Source: Diphasiastrum complanatum
Taxonomy: Eukaryota > Streptophyta > Lycopodiopsida > Lycopodiales > Lycopodiaceae
Length of the DNA stretch: 64,000 nucleotides
NCBI GenBank assembly: GCA_029204225.1
Contig: CM055096.1
Location: 47,751,079-47,815,078, forward strand
Direction of reading: 5' to 3'
In this document: positions 36,322 through 47,375 of the stretch, one piece after another
Numbering within the stretch: the first letter of the stretch is position 1
How the letters are laid out: each line of letters begins with the position of its first letter
Notes under the pieces: generated by a model
The model's database searches: none
What the model saw: only the letters and a program-made list of their open reading frames with translations
Told to the model about the DNA's origin: nothing
Program-made: the position numbers and the translations under genes

Positions 36322-38313
36322 TCACTCCTTCACATCTCCCCTATAGATCACAATAGCTCCAGGATGAAGGTTAACATATTTCCTCATAAAAGCTGCCTCT
36401 GTGTGGAGATAGCCATGCATAATGTTATAGTCCTGTTTCAACAAGCCATTTGCTTGCAGCCATGCTAGTAATCTATAGCGAGGTTTGATCCTTTGCTCAA
36501 GACTATAAGTTAAGAATTGAGGAAACTTTGAAAGTGTTTCCACAGAGTACTGCATTGTACTGATAAGGTAGTCAACCTTTTCTCGTAAATGCTCATGTCT
36601 CAATTGAAGCAAAGTCGGTAACATTCTTACCATAGCACACACATCATCATGAGAGAGACCCAAACTCACTAACTGGTCAATGCGAGAGTCTAATAGATCA
36701 CACCTCATTGCAAACAAGCACCCAAGACCTCTTGCCAACTGATAAGTACCCACTATAAACCCTAACTTCCTTAGGAAGTCTATCTTGTCAGTTAAACTTT
36801 TGGTTGATGAACCGAGGAATGAAGGCCTCAAGATCACTAGCTTTGTTATATCTTCAGCATTAAACCCTACACTCTTCAAAAATTTCACTTTAGGCTTCAA
36901 ATTGTGCTCAATGCTACATGTTATGATGGCAGGATATTTTATAAAAACTCTTCCTATTTTGTCACGGCTTACGCCAAGATCCTCCAGAAATTGAATTTTC
37001 TGCTTCCAGGTTTGCTCTAGGCTGTATCCAAGAAAACTAGGGAATTTGATGACTAATTCTGCAACACTGCTTTTGTCCATACCAAGTTCCTCCAGAAACA
37101 TAAGCTTTGGGATAAGATTATTTTCAAGGCTGCACTTGGTGAGAGTGAAATATGAAGAAACGAAATTTTTGAAATGCTTCCTTTCCAAACCTAGACCATT
37201 GAAGAACTGAATTTTGGGTTCCAAGCTGTCCTCAATTTTCTCAGACATCAATTTTGCATGTCTTAGTATGAACCTAGCGATAGACTTCTTTTCTAGGCCA
37301 ATGCTAGCAAGATAAAGAATATTAAGCTTTAGATAGTTGTCCCTTCTTGCAAATGACAACCTTGGAAACTGGAAAATCATTTTTCCAATTTCTGTATCTG
37401 TAAGTCCTAACTCTCTGAGAATCTTAACATTAGCTTCTAAACAATCTTCAGAAAATTCAACCAAAACTGGTGGGAAATTCTGTACAATCCGTGCAATCTG
37501 AGAATTTGACAATCCAAACTGCAACATCAAAGTTTTGAATCTATTGTGATCTATGTTTGAAAGTTTAATCAGCTCATGAGGCCTTGACCTTACAAAGTAA
37601 GTTACAACCTGCTCTTTGATGCCCCATTCTTCCAAATGTTCTAACATCGGCCTGAGGGCTTCCTCTAGATTCCATCCCAGCACGGAGGGGCAACCTCGCA
37701 GCAATCCTGGAAAATGCTTCTTATTAACCCCAAGATTATTCAATGACACAAAGCTACGATTCACCTCAGCAGGCGTAAGTTTAAGGAGATTATTTTCATG
37801 CTCAAATATCTTCCACAGCTTTTTTCTGGATATGCCGACGCTCTCGAAGATGGCTACACCAGCAAGCAACCCCGCTTGGCCTCCCAAAGGCCTTTCAGAC
37901 CCTAATTGCTTGTCAAACTCAAAAGAGCTCGCTCCAATGCTTTCCAGAAAGAGCTCCATCTCATGAACCCCTTCCTTTTCCAGAAGAGCTTCAACAAAAG
38001 GCTCCATGCTCATTTTTGGCGATTTACAAACATCACCTGCACGCTCATTTGTCGCCAAGTCCACGAGCTTCCTAAGAAAAATAGGCGAGTTTGTGCACAC
38101 AAAAGCTGCATCCTCACAGGATATTCCCTGCTTTCTGCACAGATAGCTTTCTAGAGCCGATGCTGCAGCTTTCAAGTGACGGCTCTTGAGGCAGGAGCTC
38201 TTAGTAGATCCTTTACTTACTGCAGCTTCTGGCACGATCAATCGAGCAGCGCTACAAAAACCTCGCACTTGCCATAGCCCGAGTAGTAACCTGAAGCCCA
38301 CGCTCATTCCCAT
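36322..38313 (-). CDS. mTERF-family organellar transcription/RNA factor, intact and intronless
   Basis: A 663-codon uninterrupted frame. The first ~35 residues are hydrophobic and basic with few acids (MGMSVGFRLLLGLWQVRG), like a mitochondrial or plastid targeting peptide. From about residue 170 onward the protein is a run of mTERF helical repeats of 30-35 residues with the signature FP/YP/RP at the end of one helix and LGL/LGV/VGF in the next. Examples are IVQNFPPVLVEF, MIFQFPRLSFAR, VIKFPSFLGYSL, FIKYPAIITCSI and LVILRPSFLGSS. I count about nine to ten repeats. It closes with YSLEQRIKPRYRLL and FMRKYVNLHPGA, usual at the end of plant mTERFs. Family members bind organellar DNA or RNA and act in transcription termination, splicing or ribosome assembly; which one applies is not readable here. 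The upstream leader is purine-rich. Confidence 0.93.
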   Translation of the reverse strand: MGMSVGFRLLLGLWQVRGFCSAARLIVPEAAVSKGSTKSSCLKSRHLKAAASALESYLCRKQGISCEDAAFVCTNSPIFLRKLVDLATNERAGDVCKSPKMSMEPFVEALLEKEGVHEMELFLESIGASSFEFDKQLGSERPLGGQAGLLAGVAIFESVGISRKKLWKIFEHENNLLKLTPAEVNRSFVSLNNLGVNKKHFPGLLRGCPSVLGWNLEEALRPMLEHLEEWGIKEQVVTYFVRSRPHELIKLSNIDHNRFKTLMLQFGLSNSQIARIVQNFPPVLVEFSEDCLEANVKILRELGLTDTEIGKMIFQFPRLSFARRDNYLKLNILYLASIGLEKKSIARFILRHAKLMSEKIEDSLEPKIQFFNGLGLERKHFKNFVSSYFTLTKCSLENNLIPKLMFLEELGMDKSSVAELVIKFPSFLGYSLEQTWKQKIQFLEDLGVSRDKIGRVFIKYPAIITCSIEHNLKPKVKFLKSVGFNAEDITKLVILRPSFLGSSTKSLTDKIDFLRKLGFIVGTYQLARGLGCLFAMRCDLLDSRIDQLVSLGLSHDDVCAMVRMLPTLLQLRHEHLREKVDYLISTMQYSVETLSKFPQFLTYSLEQRIKPRYRLLAWLQANGLLKQDYNIMHGYLHTEAAFMRKYVNLHPGAIVIYRGDVKE

Positions 38314-39330
38314 TTTCTCTCTCCCTCTCCCTTGGGAGCTTCACTCAAAAGCCATCCCTCCCTCTGAAGATCTTCCAGCCATCTCACTGATAAAGATAAA
38401 AGTGTACGCAATATATTGCTAGTCTTTCCTCCATAGCCATATTAAAAGATGAGAAAATCAAGTACTTGCATGTACATATAATGGCCGTAAATCAAAATGA
38501 GATTGTAAATCAACTATAGCAAACACGCAATAAAGTATCTACTCAAAGCATAGGACTTCATGCAATTCACTACCTAAAATAGTTGCAAGTTTGAGTAGTG
38601 CATGAAATTGTGAAGCAACCATGCCTGCAACCAATTGGAACTATTGCAAGCACTTATATGCATTTTAAAGTGGTAGAAACTTGTTTATCATAGAAGGATG
38701 TAGTGATAGATAAAGGTGAGGCATCACGTCCTTGGAGTTTCACTCCAAATCTTGCACAGCTTGATATAAACTCAGCGAATTTTTTATGAAGCCACCCATA
38801 AGTTTCCAAAGCAAAAGGAATAAAGTCTTCTATTCTATGAGAGCACGATGATAATAATCTCGCTTTTTACCGTGCAATGCATGAGAAGCAACAACACCTT
38901 GGGTAGTGGAAGCTCGAAGGAGGTCTGGCTACGAAGGATCATCAAAAACAACATTCCCACGAGTGAAAACCCTCTCACATGAGAGAACAAGGTCATCTCG
39001 ATGACTATACGACTATGACTCAGACACAGACAAGATATGTGTTTGTTCCTGAATAACATGAAAGTCACATTCATGTGCAATAGATGCAAGTACATCATAA
39101 AGGGAATCATGAATCGCCATATGATTTCCATTAGAAGGGCAACATGTAAAATGTGTGCCAAGAGAATCAAGAGCGTGACCATAGGAACATTTAGGAAGAG
39201 GCTTAGATTTGAAAAACCATATGTAAAGGATCGTGTTGGCAGTTTACTTCATATGTTTGAAGTGCATTGAAAAAAATACAACGCACTTTATTCTTTTGAA
39301 AATTATGTTTCTGAACTTTGTGCTTGGATC
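38314..39330. other. mTERF upstream flank; no other gene recognised
   Basis: A CT-rich (plus-strand) stretch at 38320-38370 is the likely 5' UTR of the minus-strand mTERF. The rest is AT-rich. A 115-codon hydrophobic minus frame at 38835-39182 has no family match. Confidence 0.5.
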
Positions 39331-39545
39331 AATGAGGCAATTTGGCTCAGAAACTTGCTTGCAGAAATAGATCTTGCTCAACAACAACCAACCATTCTCT
39401 ATTGTGACAATGAAAGCACAATATCACTATCCTCAAATCCGAGATTTCACTCTCGAAGCAAATATATAGAAATCAGATATCATTATCTCAGGGAAAATGT
39501 GGAGCAAGGAAGTTTCACTCATTCTGTAGGATAGATTTTATGACA
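39331..39545 (+). pseudogene. Cop4 copia RNase H C-terminal fragment
   Basis: Translation gives NEAIWLRNLLAEIDLA, LYCDNESTISLSSNP, FHSRSKYIEIRYHYLRE, the end of copia RNase H, stopping near 39533. Everything upstream of this part of pol is missing. Confidence 0.88.
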
Positions 39546-39597
39546 ATCAAAAGACAACCATATTATATTGAAAATCAAAAAAATTTAAGATCCACAT

Positions 39598-40236
39598 TAA
39601 AGGGGAGTGTTGGGTTTCAAAGCTCAAGTGGAAACTCACTTTTTGATGAGCATTCTAAATTGTAAATACTCAAAATTGTAAAATGTGCATAGAGAATCAA
39701 AGTCTAGTTTTGACCCCTGAGAATCAAAATTGATTTCAATCATGGCCTAGGTCAAATGGGCGATTTCGACCCAACACCTATTTCGACCCAGTACTTAATT
39801 CGATCCGAAACCTATTTCAATACTGTCAACCATTCTGACCCAAGTCGCAATCAAAGGATGATGTTGACAATTCATCTACTATGTACATTCTATTTAATAT
39901 TACAATGACTGGTATCCAATATAGGATGGATCAAGTAGAACTAGTGAAGATGTACAATCATTTACCCTTGAACTTAGTCATTCATCTACAATGATCATTT
40001 AACTGTATATATCAGTAGGCAAATCATCAATCAAGTAACGAAGCGTGAAACAGTTCTGAAACGCAACAACTAGTGTGACACGGTTCTTCATGCCCATGTA
40101 CTATGATCTGTTAAGATCATTTTGTTCTAATCAAGATTGTAATTTTGTCTCATACTAGTGATTTCTTCTTGCAATGATGTACTGCTTGATCACTCTTCAT
40201 TCATACTAGCTATTTGACACACTGCCGATCCAACAA
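39598..40236 (+). mobile_element. Cop4 polypurine tract and 3' LTR
   Basis: TTAAAGGGGAG precedes TGTTGGGTTTC at 39608. The LTR contains repeated atttcgaccca motifs (39760-39830). A plausible end is CCAACA near 40235, matching the TGTTGG start, but no partner LTR is present to confirm it. Confidence 0.65.
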
Positions 40237-41540
40237 CAACAAGCTCGCGCTCTTACTTCTATTGTGAATAGCTAGCCAAAAAAAAAATACCAGGTGGGCA
40301 CACCTACCTACCCTCAAACATTAGATCCATTCATCAACAACTCTTGGGGGCTTGGTCTTCTCAATCTACACTTGATGCTCTTTCCAACAAATGTCTACTT
40401 GAGCTTAATGGATCAAAGATGAGTTTGCTACAAAATTTCAGAGTGGATGCAACTCACACATGGCCTGTACTTTCCATACATTAAATGCTCACATATGATC
40501 CAAGGAATCACTCAAAACAATCCTTCATTGGCCAAATTGAAGCTAGAAGGCAATTGGGATCGAAGAGCACTCTCAAACCTAGAATTTTTACTCAAAATTT
40601 TGCTTCATGGAGATCAAACTTCAAGCATCCATATACCTAGGCTCTGAGACCATGTCAAAATTGGGATTTGAGGACCATGCACAAGATCCATCTAGGCTAG
40701 ATAAACTTGCATTTTCAAGGACTATCTAACACACTTTGAATCAAGGCAAGAGCTCGTCTACATCAAAAGTTATGATCATCCAAAGACAAGCTAGATTTTC
40801 ACATCCACATGAAAAAACTAAGTGAAATTCACTATGAGAGACAAAACCAAACATGTAGCTCTCAAGTAGAGAGATAAAGTTCACTATGTTATGGCCATAT
40901 TCAGTTAAGGACCTGAAATATTTCTAATATGGTAGACCGGACCTCCAATATTCGAGATTATTGGTCATGCCATGATTTAATTCCATGTCAAGGCCAGTTT
41001 GTGACTAATTACCTTGAGAGGACCCAGACACTCTAATTGAGACATACGGAGTATTGCATGTACGTGTGACGGATATAGGCAGGAGGACTGCATGAATAGA
41101 TGTGATCTATTTATAGTTGACCTGCATGGGGGTTGCATGGTTTCATGCACAGGACTCTACTCTCTATATAATGAGGTAGGGATTCTCTCGTCGACATATT
41201 GAGTTTAGGTTACCAGTTTCTCTCTTCTCCTCTTGTTTCACATGGCATGGCTTGGGGGCTAGATCCAAGTTTGATCTAGGATTGGTTGGGCGGTTTGGCT
41301 CCATTGTCTCTCTTTTTGTGTTCTCCTATCTTTATCTTAGGGGTAATCCTTTTGGGCCTTTACACACTAGCTCTCAGGTAGAGGGAGAATGTGTTACAAA
41401 AAAACATGTCCAAAATTATATTAACTCTCAAAAAGATTGTATGTACAAGGAGAGAGCACTTCCATATAGTAGTAGCTGTGAAAGATTCAACTAGTTTGAT
41501 CATATTTGTTATATTTTCATATTTGGCATATTGAGGCCAA
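40237..41540. other. unclassified DNA, possible LTR remnant
   Basis: No coding domain. TATATAATGAGG near 41166 followed by a CT-rich stretch looks like an LTR promoter. Nothing else could be assigned. Confidence 0.35.
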
Positions 41541-41559
41541 CTTTGTTTTTAGACTTTTG

Positions 41560-41867
41560 TTTTGAGGATGAAAGCATTGAATGATGAGTTGGCTTGCATT
41601 GATGAAAACATTAAGGAGAGCTTATTCAAGTGATTCTTAATGGCTCGTTAGATGCCCATGCTAACATTGTTCAAAGTATTGCTATTCAAAAGACTTTGCC
41701 AAGTCTGATGGATCTTCAAGAGATGAAGAATATAGGCTTCAAGCAAGAGGTGGATCTACATTGACACTTCAAGAGAATGCTATGTTCACAAAGGGCAAAA
41801 CCAAAAGTAAGTGGTCTAAAGGGCAAAATCAAGTGGATGCTTCTTCAAGTGGCAAAAAGAAGGAGAG
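41560..41867 (+). pseudogene. Cop5 copia gag remnant, left part
   Basis: In changing frames this reads as a copia gag C-terminal part (LMDLQEMK, FTKGKTKSKWSKGQNQ, SSSGKKKE) just before where a zinc knuckle would come. It is cut at 41867/41868 by the Gyp3 LTR. The plus-strand integrase at 50940 may be the other side of the same element. Confidence 0.6.
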
Positions 41868-42750
41868 TGTTAGCAACAAAGTAAAATAAAACACCATGGC
41901 ATGTGTATTATAAGCCCACTGTGAGTACTTGTTAATAAACTCCTACCATGGCATGTGTGTTATAAGTCCATGGGTAGAAACTTAATTAAATTCTAAACTT
42001 CTAAGTTAGAAAACTTAACTTAGAGAACTTAAACTTAGAAACTTAAGCTTAGAAAATAAAAGATTCTAAGTTATCTTGAGTTCTAAGTTTAGAGTCTTAG
42101 TCGTTCTAAGTTAGAAGTGGAGAAGTTTAGAAGTCTTAGAATTGCAAGTTTTAGAAAATAACCCCATAAGTTAGTAGAAGCTTATAGAAGGCCCTTCTTG
42201 CTATAAGAAGAGAGGCATTTCCCTTGTAAAACAACACTCTAAGATTATGCTAAATTGCTCTCTCTTTGAGATTATCATTCTATTTCTTTGTGTTTTCATT
42301 GGGAGGTGCATAGCTTGAGGAAAGGTGCTCGGGCCTCCTCTTGCCTCCTTTCATTGGATTATTGTGGCATGCTTTATTTGTTAATTATTTAGTTAGCCGC
42401 AATTTATTATTTCATTTCCCTTTGGGAGTTAGTATTAGTTTTACGGTTTGCTAGTTGGGAAGCCTTAGCAAGCCTAGTTTATTGTTGATCCTTGCTAGTT
42501 GGGTACCGCCTTAGCAAGTTTATTTACTTTCCAAGTAGTGGCTAGTTGGGTATCGCCTTAGCCACACCTTAATTAGTTTCTATTTCGAGCACCAGTTGGG
42601 AAGCCTTGGTGCTCCCTTTTCATCTATGTTTTTATTTCACAGTTGTGAAGCTTTGTAGAACTTAGAAGGTGGACGACCGGTCTACCACTATACTACGCAC
42701 AAACTCTTCATTAGACCTAGCCACCATAGAAAGTAGAAATACTTCCAACA
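41868..42750 (+). mobile_element. Gyp3 5' LTR
   Basis: 883 bp, from TGTTAGCAACAAAG to CTTCCAACA. The start is confirmed by the partial 3' LTR at 47293-47375. The first ~120 bp contain an imperfect internal duplication (accatggcatgtgt-ttataag at 41894 and 41946). Confidence 0.9.
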
Positions 42751-42751
42751 T

Positions 42752-42765
42752 TGGCGCCGTTGCCG
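42752..42765 (+). promoter_or_regulatory. Gyp3 primer-binding site (tRNA-Asp type)
   Basis: TGGCGCCGTTGCCG, one base after the LTR. It matches the tRNA-Asp 3' end for 14 bases and then diverges. Confidence 0.93.
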
Positions 42766-44323
42766 CTTTCTAAGTTTTTTTTTACATAGCTTACTTGTTT
42801 TTTTTTTTTACTAACGTGCTTGTGTGTATGCTTACTTGCTATTTTCCTTCACACTACAACACAAGACTTCTCTCCAAGTCCTTCAAGAGCTGCTGAGCAC
42901 CTATCAAGCCGGGAGGAAGCAATAAAAGTGTCAACTTGGGCATTTTCTTTGAAAGAAGTGACTCAAGTGACATTTTTTTTTTCGACCAAACAAGCATATC
43001 AAAATTCGCCGGTCTGTCTGCAACCATAACAGACATTGATCTTCCATTCTATCACCTCCACGAATTCTAACCCTGCTTACATTTTTCGAAAACCCACTCT
43101 TTTACTATCAAAATCCTTTGTTTTCCACTCAAATCTTTGTGTTGAAATTCGCCGGCTTCACTGAGGTTAGATCTATGTAAGATCAGTCCTCCAGCAGCTC
43201 CGCGAATTCTATCTCAGAGATTTAGCCTGTTTTTAACAGAAAATCACTTTTTCCACTATTATTCTTATCTGTCAGCAAAACTTCCGTATCAGAATTCGTC
43301 GAACATACCACGAAATTGCCCACAGTCTGAACGATTCTTCTATACATTCTATGCGAATTCTGTCCTTTACAAAAAAGCAAAAAAATTTAAAAATTCATAT
43401 TGTGTCTGTGAAAACTTCTTAGCAGAATTCGTCGACCATACCACGAAATCGTCCACAATGTACACGATTTCTACCGAATTCTAAAAAAAAAAAATTTAAA
43501 AAAAAAAAAAAAAAAATCTTAGTATCAGAATTCGCCGACCATACCATGAAATCGCCCATAGTCTGAACGATTTCTATACATCTTCTGCGAATTTTGTCCT
43601 TTACAAAAAAAGTCAAAAAAATTTAAAAATTCATATTTTGTTTGTGAAAACTCCTTATCAGAATTCGTCGACCATACTATGAAATCGTCCACAATGTGCA
43701 CGATTTCTGGCGAATTCTAAAACAAAAAAAAAAAAAAAAAATCTCAGTATCAAAATTCGCCGACCATACCATGAAATCGCCCATAGTCTGAACGATTTCT
43801 ATACATCCTCTGCGAATTCTGTCCTTTACAAAAAAACCAAAAAAAATTAAAAATTCATCTTCTGTCTGTGAAAACTCCTTATCATAATTTGCCGACCATA
43901 CCACGAAATCGTCCACAATATGCACGATTTCTAGCGAATTCTAAAATTAAAAAAATTAAAATTAAATTTTTTTTTAAAAAAATTCTCAGTATCGAAATTC
44001 GCCGACCATGCCACGAAGTCGCTCACAGTTTGAACGATTTCCATACATCCTCTACGAATTCTATCCTTTACAAAAAAGTCAAAAAAATTAAAAAATTCAT
44101 ATTTTGTCAGTGAAAATTATCTGTCAGAATTCGCAAGTATTGTATTATGATTCAACAGCCTGTTTGCGAGTTCTATGCTTGTTTGCAAATTCTATTACTC
44201 CAGGAAAGTATAGATTCTACCAAATTCACTATCTTGCAAGTAAACCACTTTTTTGACCTTTTGCGACCAAGTACAGTATTAAACTGATCATTTGTACTGT
44301 TATTCTGTTTCTCATTCTGCATC
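42766..44323 (+). mobile_element. Gyp3 untranslated leader
   Basis: About 1.56 kb between primer site and gag with no long frame. Its second half is the palindromic array annotated separately. Earlier copies of the attcgcc and gaattct motifs occur from 43004 on. Confidence 0.82.
43290..44070. repeat. Gyp3 leader array: alternating nested palindromes
   Basis: Two unit types alternate with a composite period near 230 bp. Type A starts near 43424, 43660 and 43888; type B near 43292, 43525, 43752 and 43990. In each, AGAATTCG opens and CGAATTCT (or a variant) closes, and GAAATCG(T) and (A)CGATTTC pair inside. For 43660-43718 the outer stem is 43660-43667 with 43711-43718, and the inner 27 bases 43681-43707 form a near-perfect palindrome. 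Confidence 0.9.
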
Positions 44324-45597
44324 ATGTCACGAGATTGTGCTGAATCTTCTAATCTTGCACCTCCACGCCTAGAACGCAGAATCCCACGCATTGCTACACC
44401 AAAGTACGATGGAGAATCTAACTCAGTTAGATTTCTTCAAAACTTTGATAATGCATGTCACTTCTATGGAGACACCTCTGAAACTGAAAAGCTCAAACTA
44501 TTTCCTATGGTGCTCTATGGAACAACCAAAGAGTGGTATCTCAACCTAGAAGTTCCTCATCTTATTTCTTGGAATACCCTCAAAGACGCTCTTATCAAGC
44601 GTTTCAAACTTTCTAAACTGACTCAAAATCCATTCATCCAAATCACACATATCAAGATGCGTCGCGAAGAGTCTGTAAGAAGCTACATTGAACATTTTAA
44701 ACATCTCAAAATAGAATGTGTTGATGAGCATATCACCGAACGAATGGCCATGAAATTGTTCTTGGTTGGACTCCCTAAAAGTATCCGTCGAGAACTGAAA
44801 CCAGTTGATCTTTATGATCTACTTAAGGATGTCATGACTGATGCCATTCGCGAAGAAGATGAGGGGTCCGATGAAGACTTTGATTACCGCGACAAGAAAT
44901 CCAAACTCCTCGAACGCCTTCACAACCAGAAGATTGAGAATGTAGCCCAATCTTCAGAACTTCTACATCAAATGGAAACTTGGCAGCAAGCTCAACAAAC
45001 TCACATGGACAAACTAACTGCTTATTTCCAAAATGCTATGAAAAATATTGTTGATAAATCTTTTCCAGCAAGAGAACATGTATGGTGTCCTATCTGTTCG
45101 TAGAATCACACTGCTAATGAGTGTCCCCATCTAAAAACCCATCTCCCACTAGCACCCAGACCTATGTATCAGGATTACCGCCCCTTCACTCCACAACAAC
45201 CCATGCCACCACTAGGAGTTTATCAACCACGACCAATTGCACCCAATCAGTTCCAATCACACCAGCAGTTTGTCGTTAATCAACCCGTTTCACAACCAGC
45301 TGTGCATTTTTTGATCCAAATTTCGTAGATCTATCAACTTATTTTGTGGACGCCACTACTCCACCAGGATACTCCTTTGAAGCAGTGGTATATTATCCGT
45401 ATGAACCTAATGCCCTGATCTACGATCCAAACCAAGCTGTGTTTACGACACAACAATTTCCCGTAATACACGGATGCTTTATCTGTGCAGATAAACATTC
45501 TAGTATTTGTTGCCCAGACAACCTTCGTTTTCCACTAGCTTGTGAAAATTGTGGCATTGACCACCATGTTAAGGATTGTCCTTCACGCTTGCGCTGA
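44324..45597 (+). pseudogene. Gyp3 gypsy gag, one stop and one frameshift
   Basis: The frame opens at 44324 and is the best preserved gag in the window. The capsid part contains IATPKYDGESNSVRFLQNF, VRSYIEHFKHLKIEC, LFLVGLPKSIRREL and AIREEDEGSDED. The first knuckle is CPICS-stop-NHTANEC, with TAG at 45101-45103. A frameshift near 45310 leads to 45346-45597 with CFICADKHSSICC and CENCGIDHHVKDC. All three clusters have spacing C-x2-C-x3-H-x4-C, one residue shorter than the usual retroviral knuckle and typical of Athila-type gags. The ORF ends soon after the third knuckle, and no protease or RT follows. Confidence 0.9.
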
Positions 45598-47292
45598 CAC
45601 AGTTGTGCTGTTTCTGGGAGATTTACTGATTGACGTTTGTTATGTGAGTCTGAATATGTGTTTGTAAGTCCGTAACCTATGTCGTTTTGTGAGCATGTTC
45701 TTTTAGTTTGCTCATTTTTTTACTTTTCTTTTTACACCCTTTTACGTTATGTTTTTGTTTTCTTGCATGTCTGTCAGTCAAAGAATCTTTAAAGTACTCA
45801 GGCGTGACTTTCAGCTTCTATTCCAAAACATTCAATTGTTGTACAGAGTCAGAAAGATTACACAACAACAATACCTTGTGCACCGCAATTATCACCATAC
45901 TCCATCAGATATTATCTACCGGTGTGTGGCCAACACAAATTATCTTCACAAGTGATGTTGTGCAACCAGAAAGCACAATTCAAATGTGAGGAAAAATCAC
46001 TACTCAGAAGACACAAGCCAGAGACTACTCACACATGCTTCCACGCAGTATTTTTTTTCATGAGTGGACTCCGAAGAAACAACATATAGGTTGGAGAAAA
46101 GCCGTTAAGGGACTTCACAACATATGTTCTATTTGGAAATCAATGGAGCACATTATCTGGCTACCAATATTATCCAACAAACGATCCATCTTTTCAACAA
46201 GATGGAATGTTCAGTAGTTGGTTTTACGTAAGCGATACAAAATTCACGCTTTTCCAGCTATATATCCATGCCAGCTACTTCAACAAGCTCAAAAGTTGCA
46301 ATGACGAAGAAATCTCAAATCCATCAGTAAATGGAACTATAGATACACAATCCCAAAAACAAATGTCATTTTCAACGACAAAAAATGATGACTCTTTGGA
46401 AAATTGTACATTGAGCATTGGTTATGAACATGTATAAAAAGACACACAAGATCCCTATCATCCCTTGTCCACACCCATTCCTTCCCCGATGATCCACCAT
46501 GTAATTACTCTTGAAGCTTCATATCACTTTTCTCATCCATGCTTCAAGTCCTCATTCCCACCCGATTGATCATTCTGAACTTGCTCTAGTTCTCACTTGA
46601 AGCACTTCGTGGAGCAGACAAGTCTACAACATCTACATCATACAAAAGATGCCAATGCAGAACTCCCGCCGAGCCAAGACAAGCATATTATCAAAAGGAC
46701 CTTGGATATTTTTTACAACACAACAAGTGGTGTTTTCGCAATTACAAAAAATGGCAAGTTATTCACTTGTTGACTATTCAAACGGCACTACTTTATACAA
46801 AAAAAAAGGGCAATCGTTCAAGCCTCTATTCCAAGCAGTCCTTTATGGAGTTCTCAACGGTACAATTAAGTTACAATGTGACAATCACACACAATTCTAC
46901 CACATTATATTTTCAAGAGACTACTATGAGCAACAAACCATCGATCTATTCGCCCACCTCCACCACCCCCCATATGCGACTCACATCTTGCCACTTACCC
47001 TCACCTTCATCTCATTACCGTTCATTCTCACCTTGTGTTGTTCAACAACCCAAGCTCTTGTACATCATCCATTGAATCATCAACGTGAGCAATTGGAAAT
47101 ACAAACCATCGAAGAACCAAATCTCTGGAGACGCTCATCCTTCTTCAAAGCTTCATCTCCTATAGAGCAGCACTTCACAAAAAGTTCCATGTCTACAAGC
47201 GGCACTGACTTTGACTCCTCCTACACCATAAGGAGCGAGGTTCTTTCTATTACCATTGGCGTGGGACCGCCAATCAAATAAGGTTGGAAATA
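45598..47292 (+). mobile_element. Gyp3 3' region without pol
   Basis: 1.7 kb between gag and the 3' LTR. No protease, RT, RNase H or integrase motif is seen in any frame. It contains the 210-codon frame annotated separately and ends in the purine-rich aaggttggaaataa before the LTR. Gyp3 therefore looks like a non-autonomous LTR-gag element. Confidence 0.72.
46649..47281 (+). CDS. unknown 210-codon ORF at the 3' end of Gyp3
   Basis: I do not recognise this protein. The frame is open from ATG at 46649 to TAA, ending about 10 bp before the 3' LTR, on the element's sense strand. The N-terminal half is mixed and polar. Residues 113-131 (ILPLTLTFISLPFILTLCC) could span a membrane. The C-terminus is polar and Ser-rich. 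Athila relatives can carry an extra ORF in this position, sometimes with membrane segments, but I see no sequence match. It may also be a chance frame in an element otherwise full of stops. Confidence 0.35.
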   Translation: MPMQNSRRAKTSILSKGPWIFFTTQQVVFSQLQKMASYSLVDYSNGTTLYKKKGQSFKPLFQAVLYGVLNGTIKLQCDNHTQFYHIIFSRDYYEQQTIDLFAHLHHPPYATHILPLTLTFISLPFILTLCCSTTQALVHHPLNHQREQLEIQTIEEPNLWRRSSFFKASSPIEQHFTKSSMSTSGTDFDSSYTIRSEVLSITIGVGPPIK

Positions 47293-47375
47293 ATGTTAGC
47301 AACAAAGTAAAATAAAAAATAAAAATAAAACACCGTGGCATGTGTATTATAAGCCCACTGTCAGTACTTGTTAAA
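47293..47375 (+). mobile_element. Gyp3 3' LTR, first 83 bp only
   Basis: TGTTAGCAACAAAGTAAAAT and onward matches the 5' LTR start, with a small insertion of taaaaataaaa. It stops at 47375, where truncated Cop6 LTR sequence begins; the short overlap gttaaa is shared at the join. Confidence 0.9.

Noticed and set aside
42766-44323. Gyp3 leader array as a satellite or centromeric repeat
   Set aside because: It has only about seven units, is bounded by primer site and gag, and fits the leader of one retroelement.
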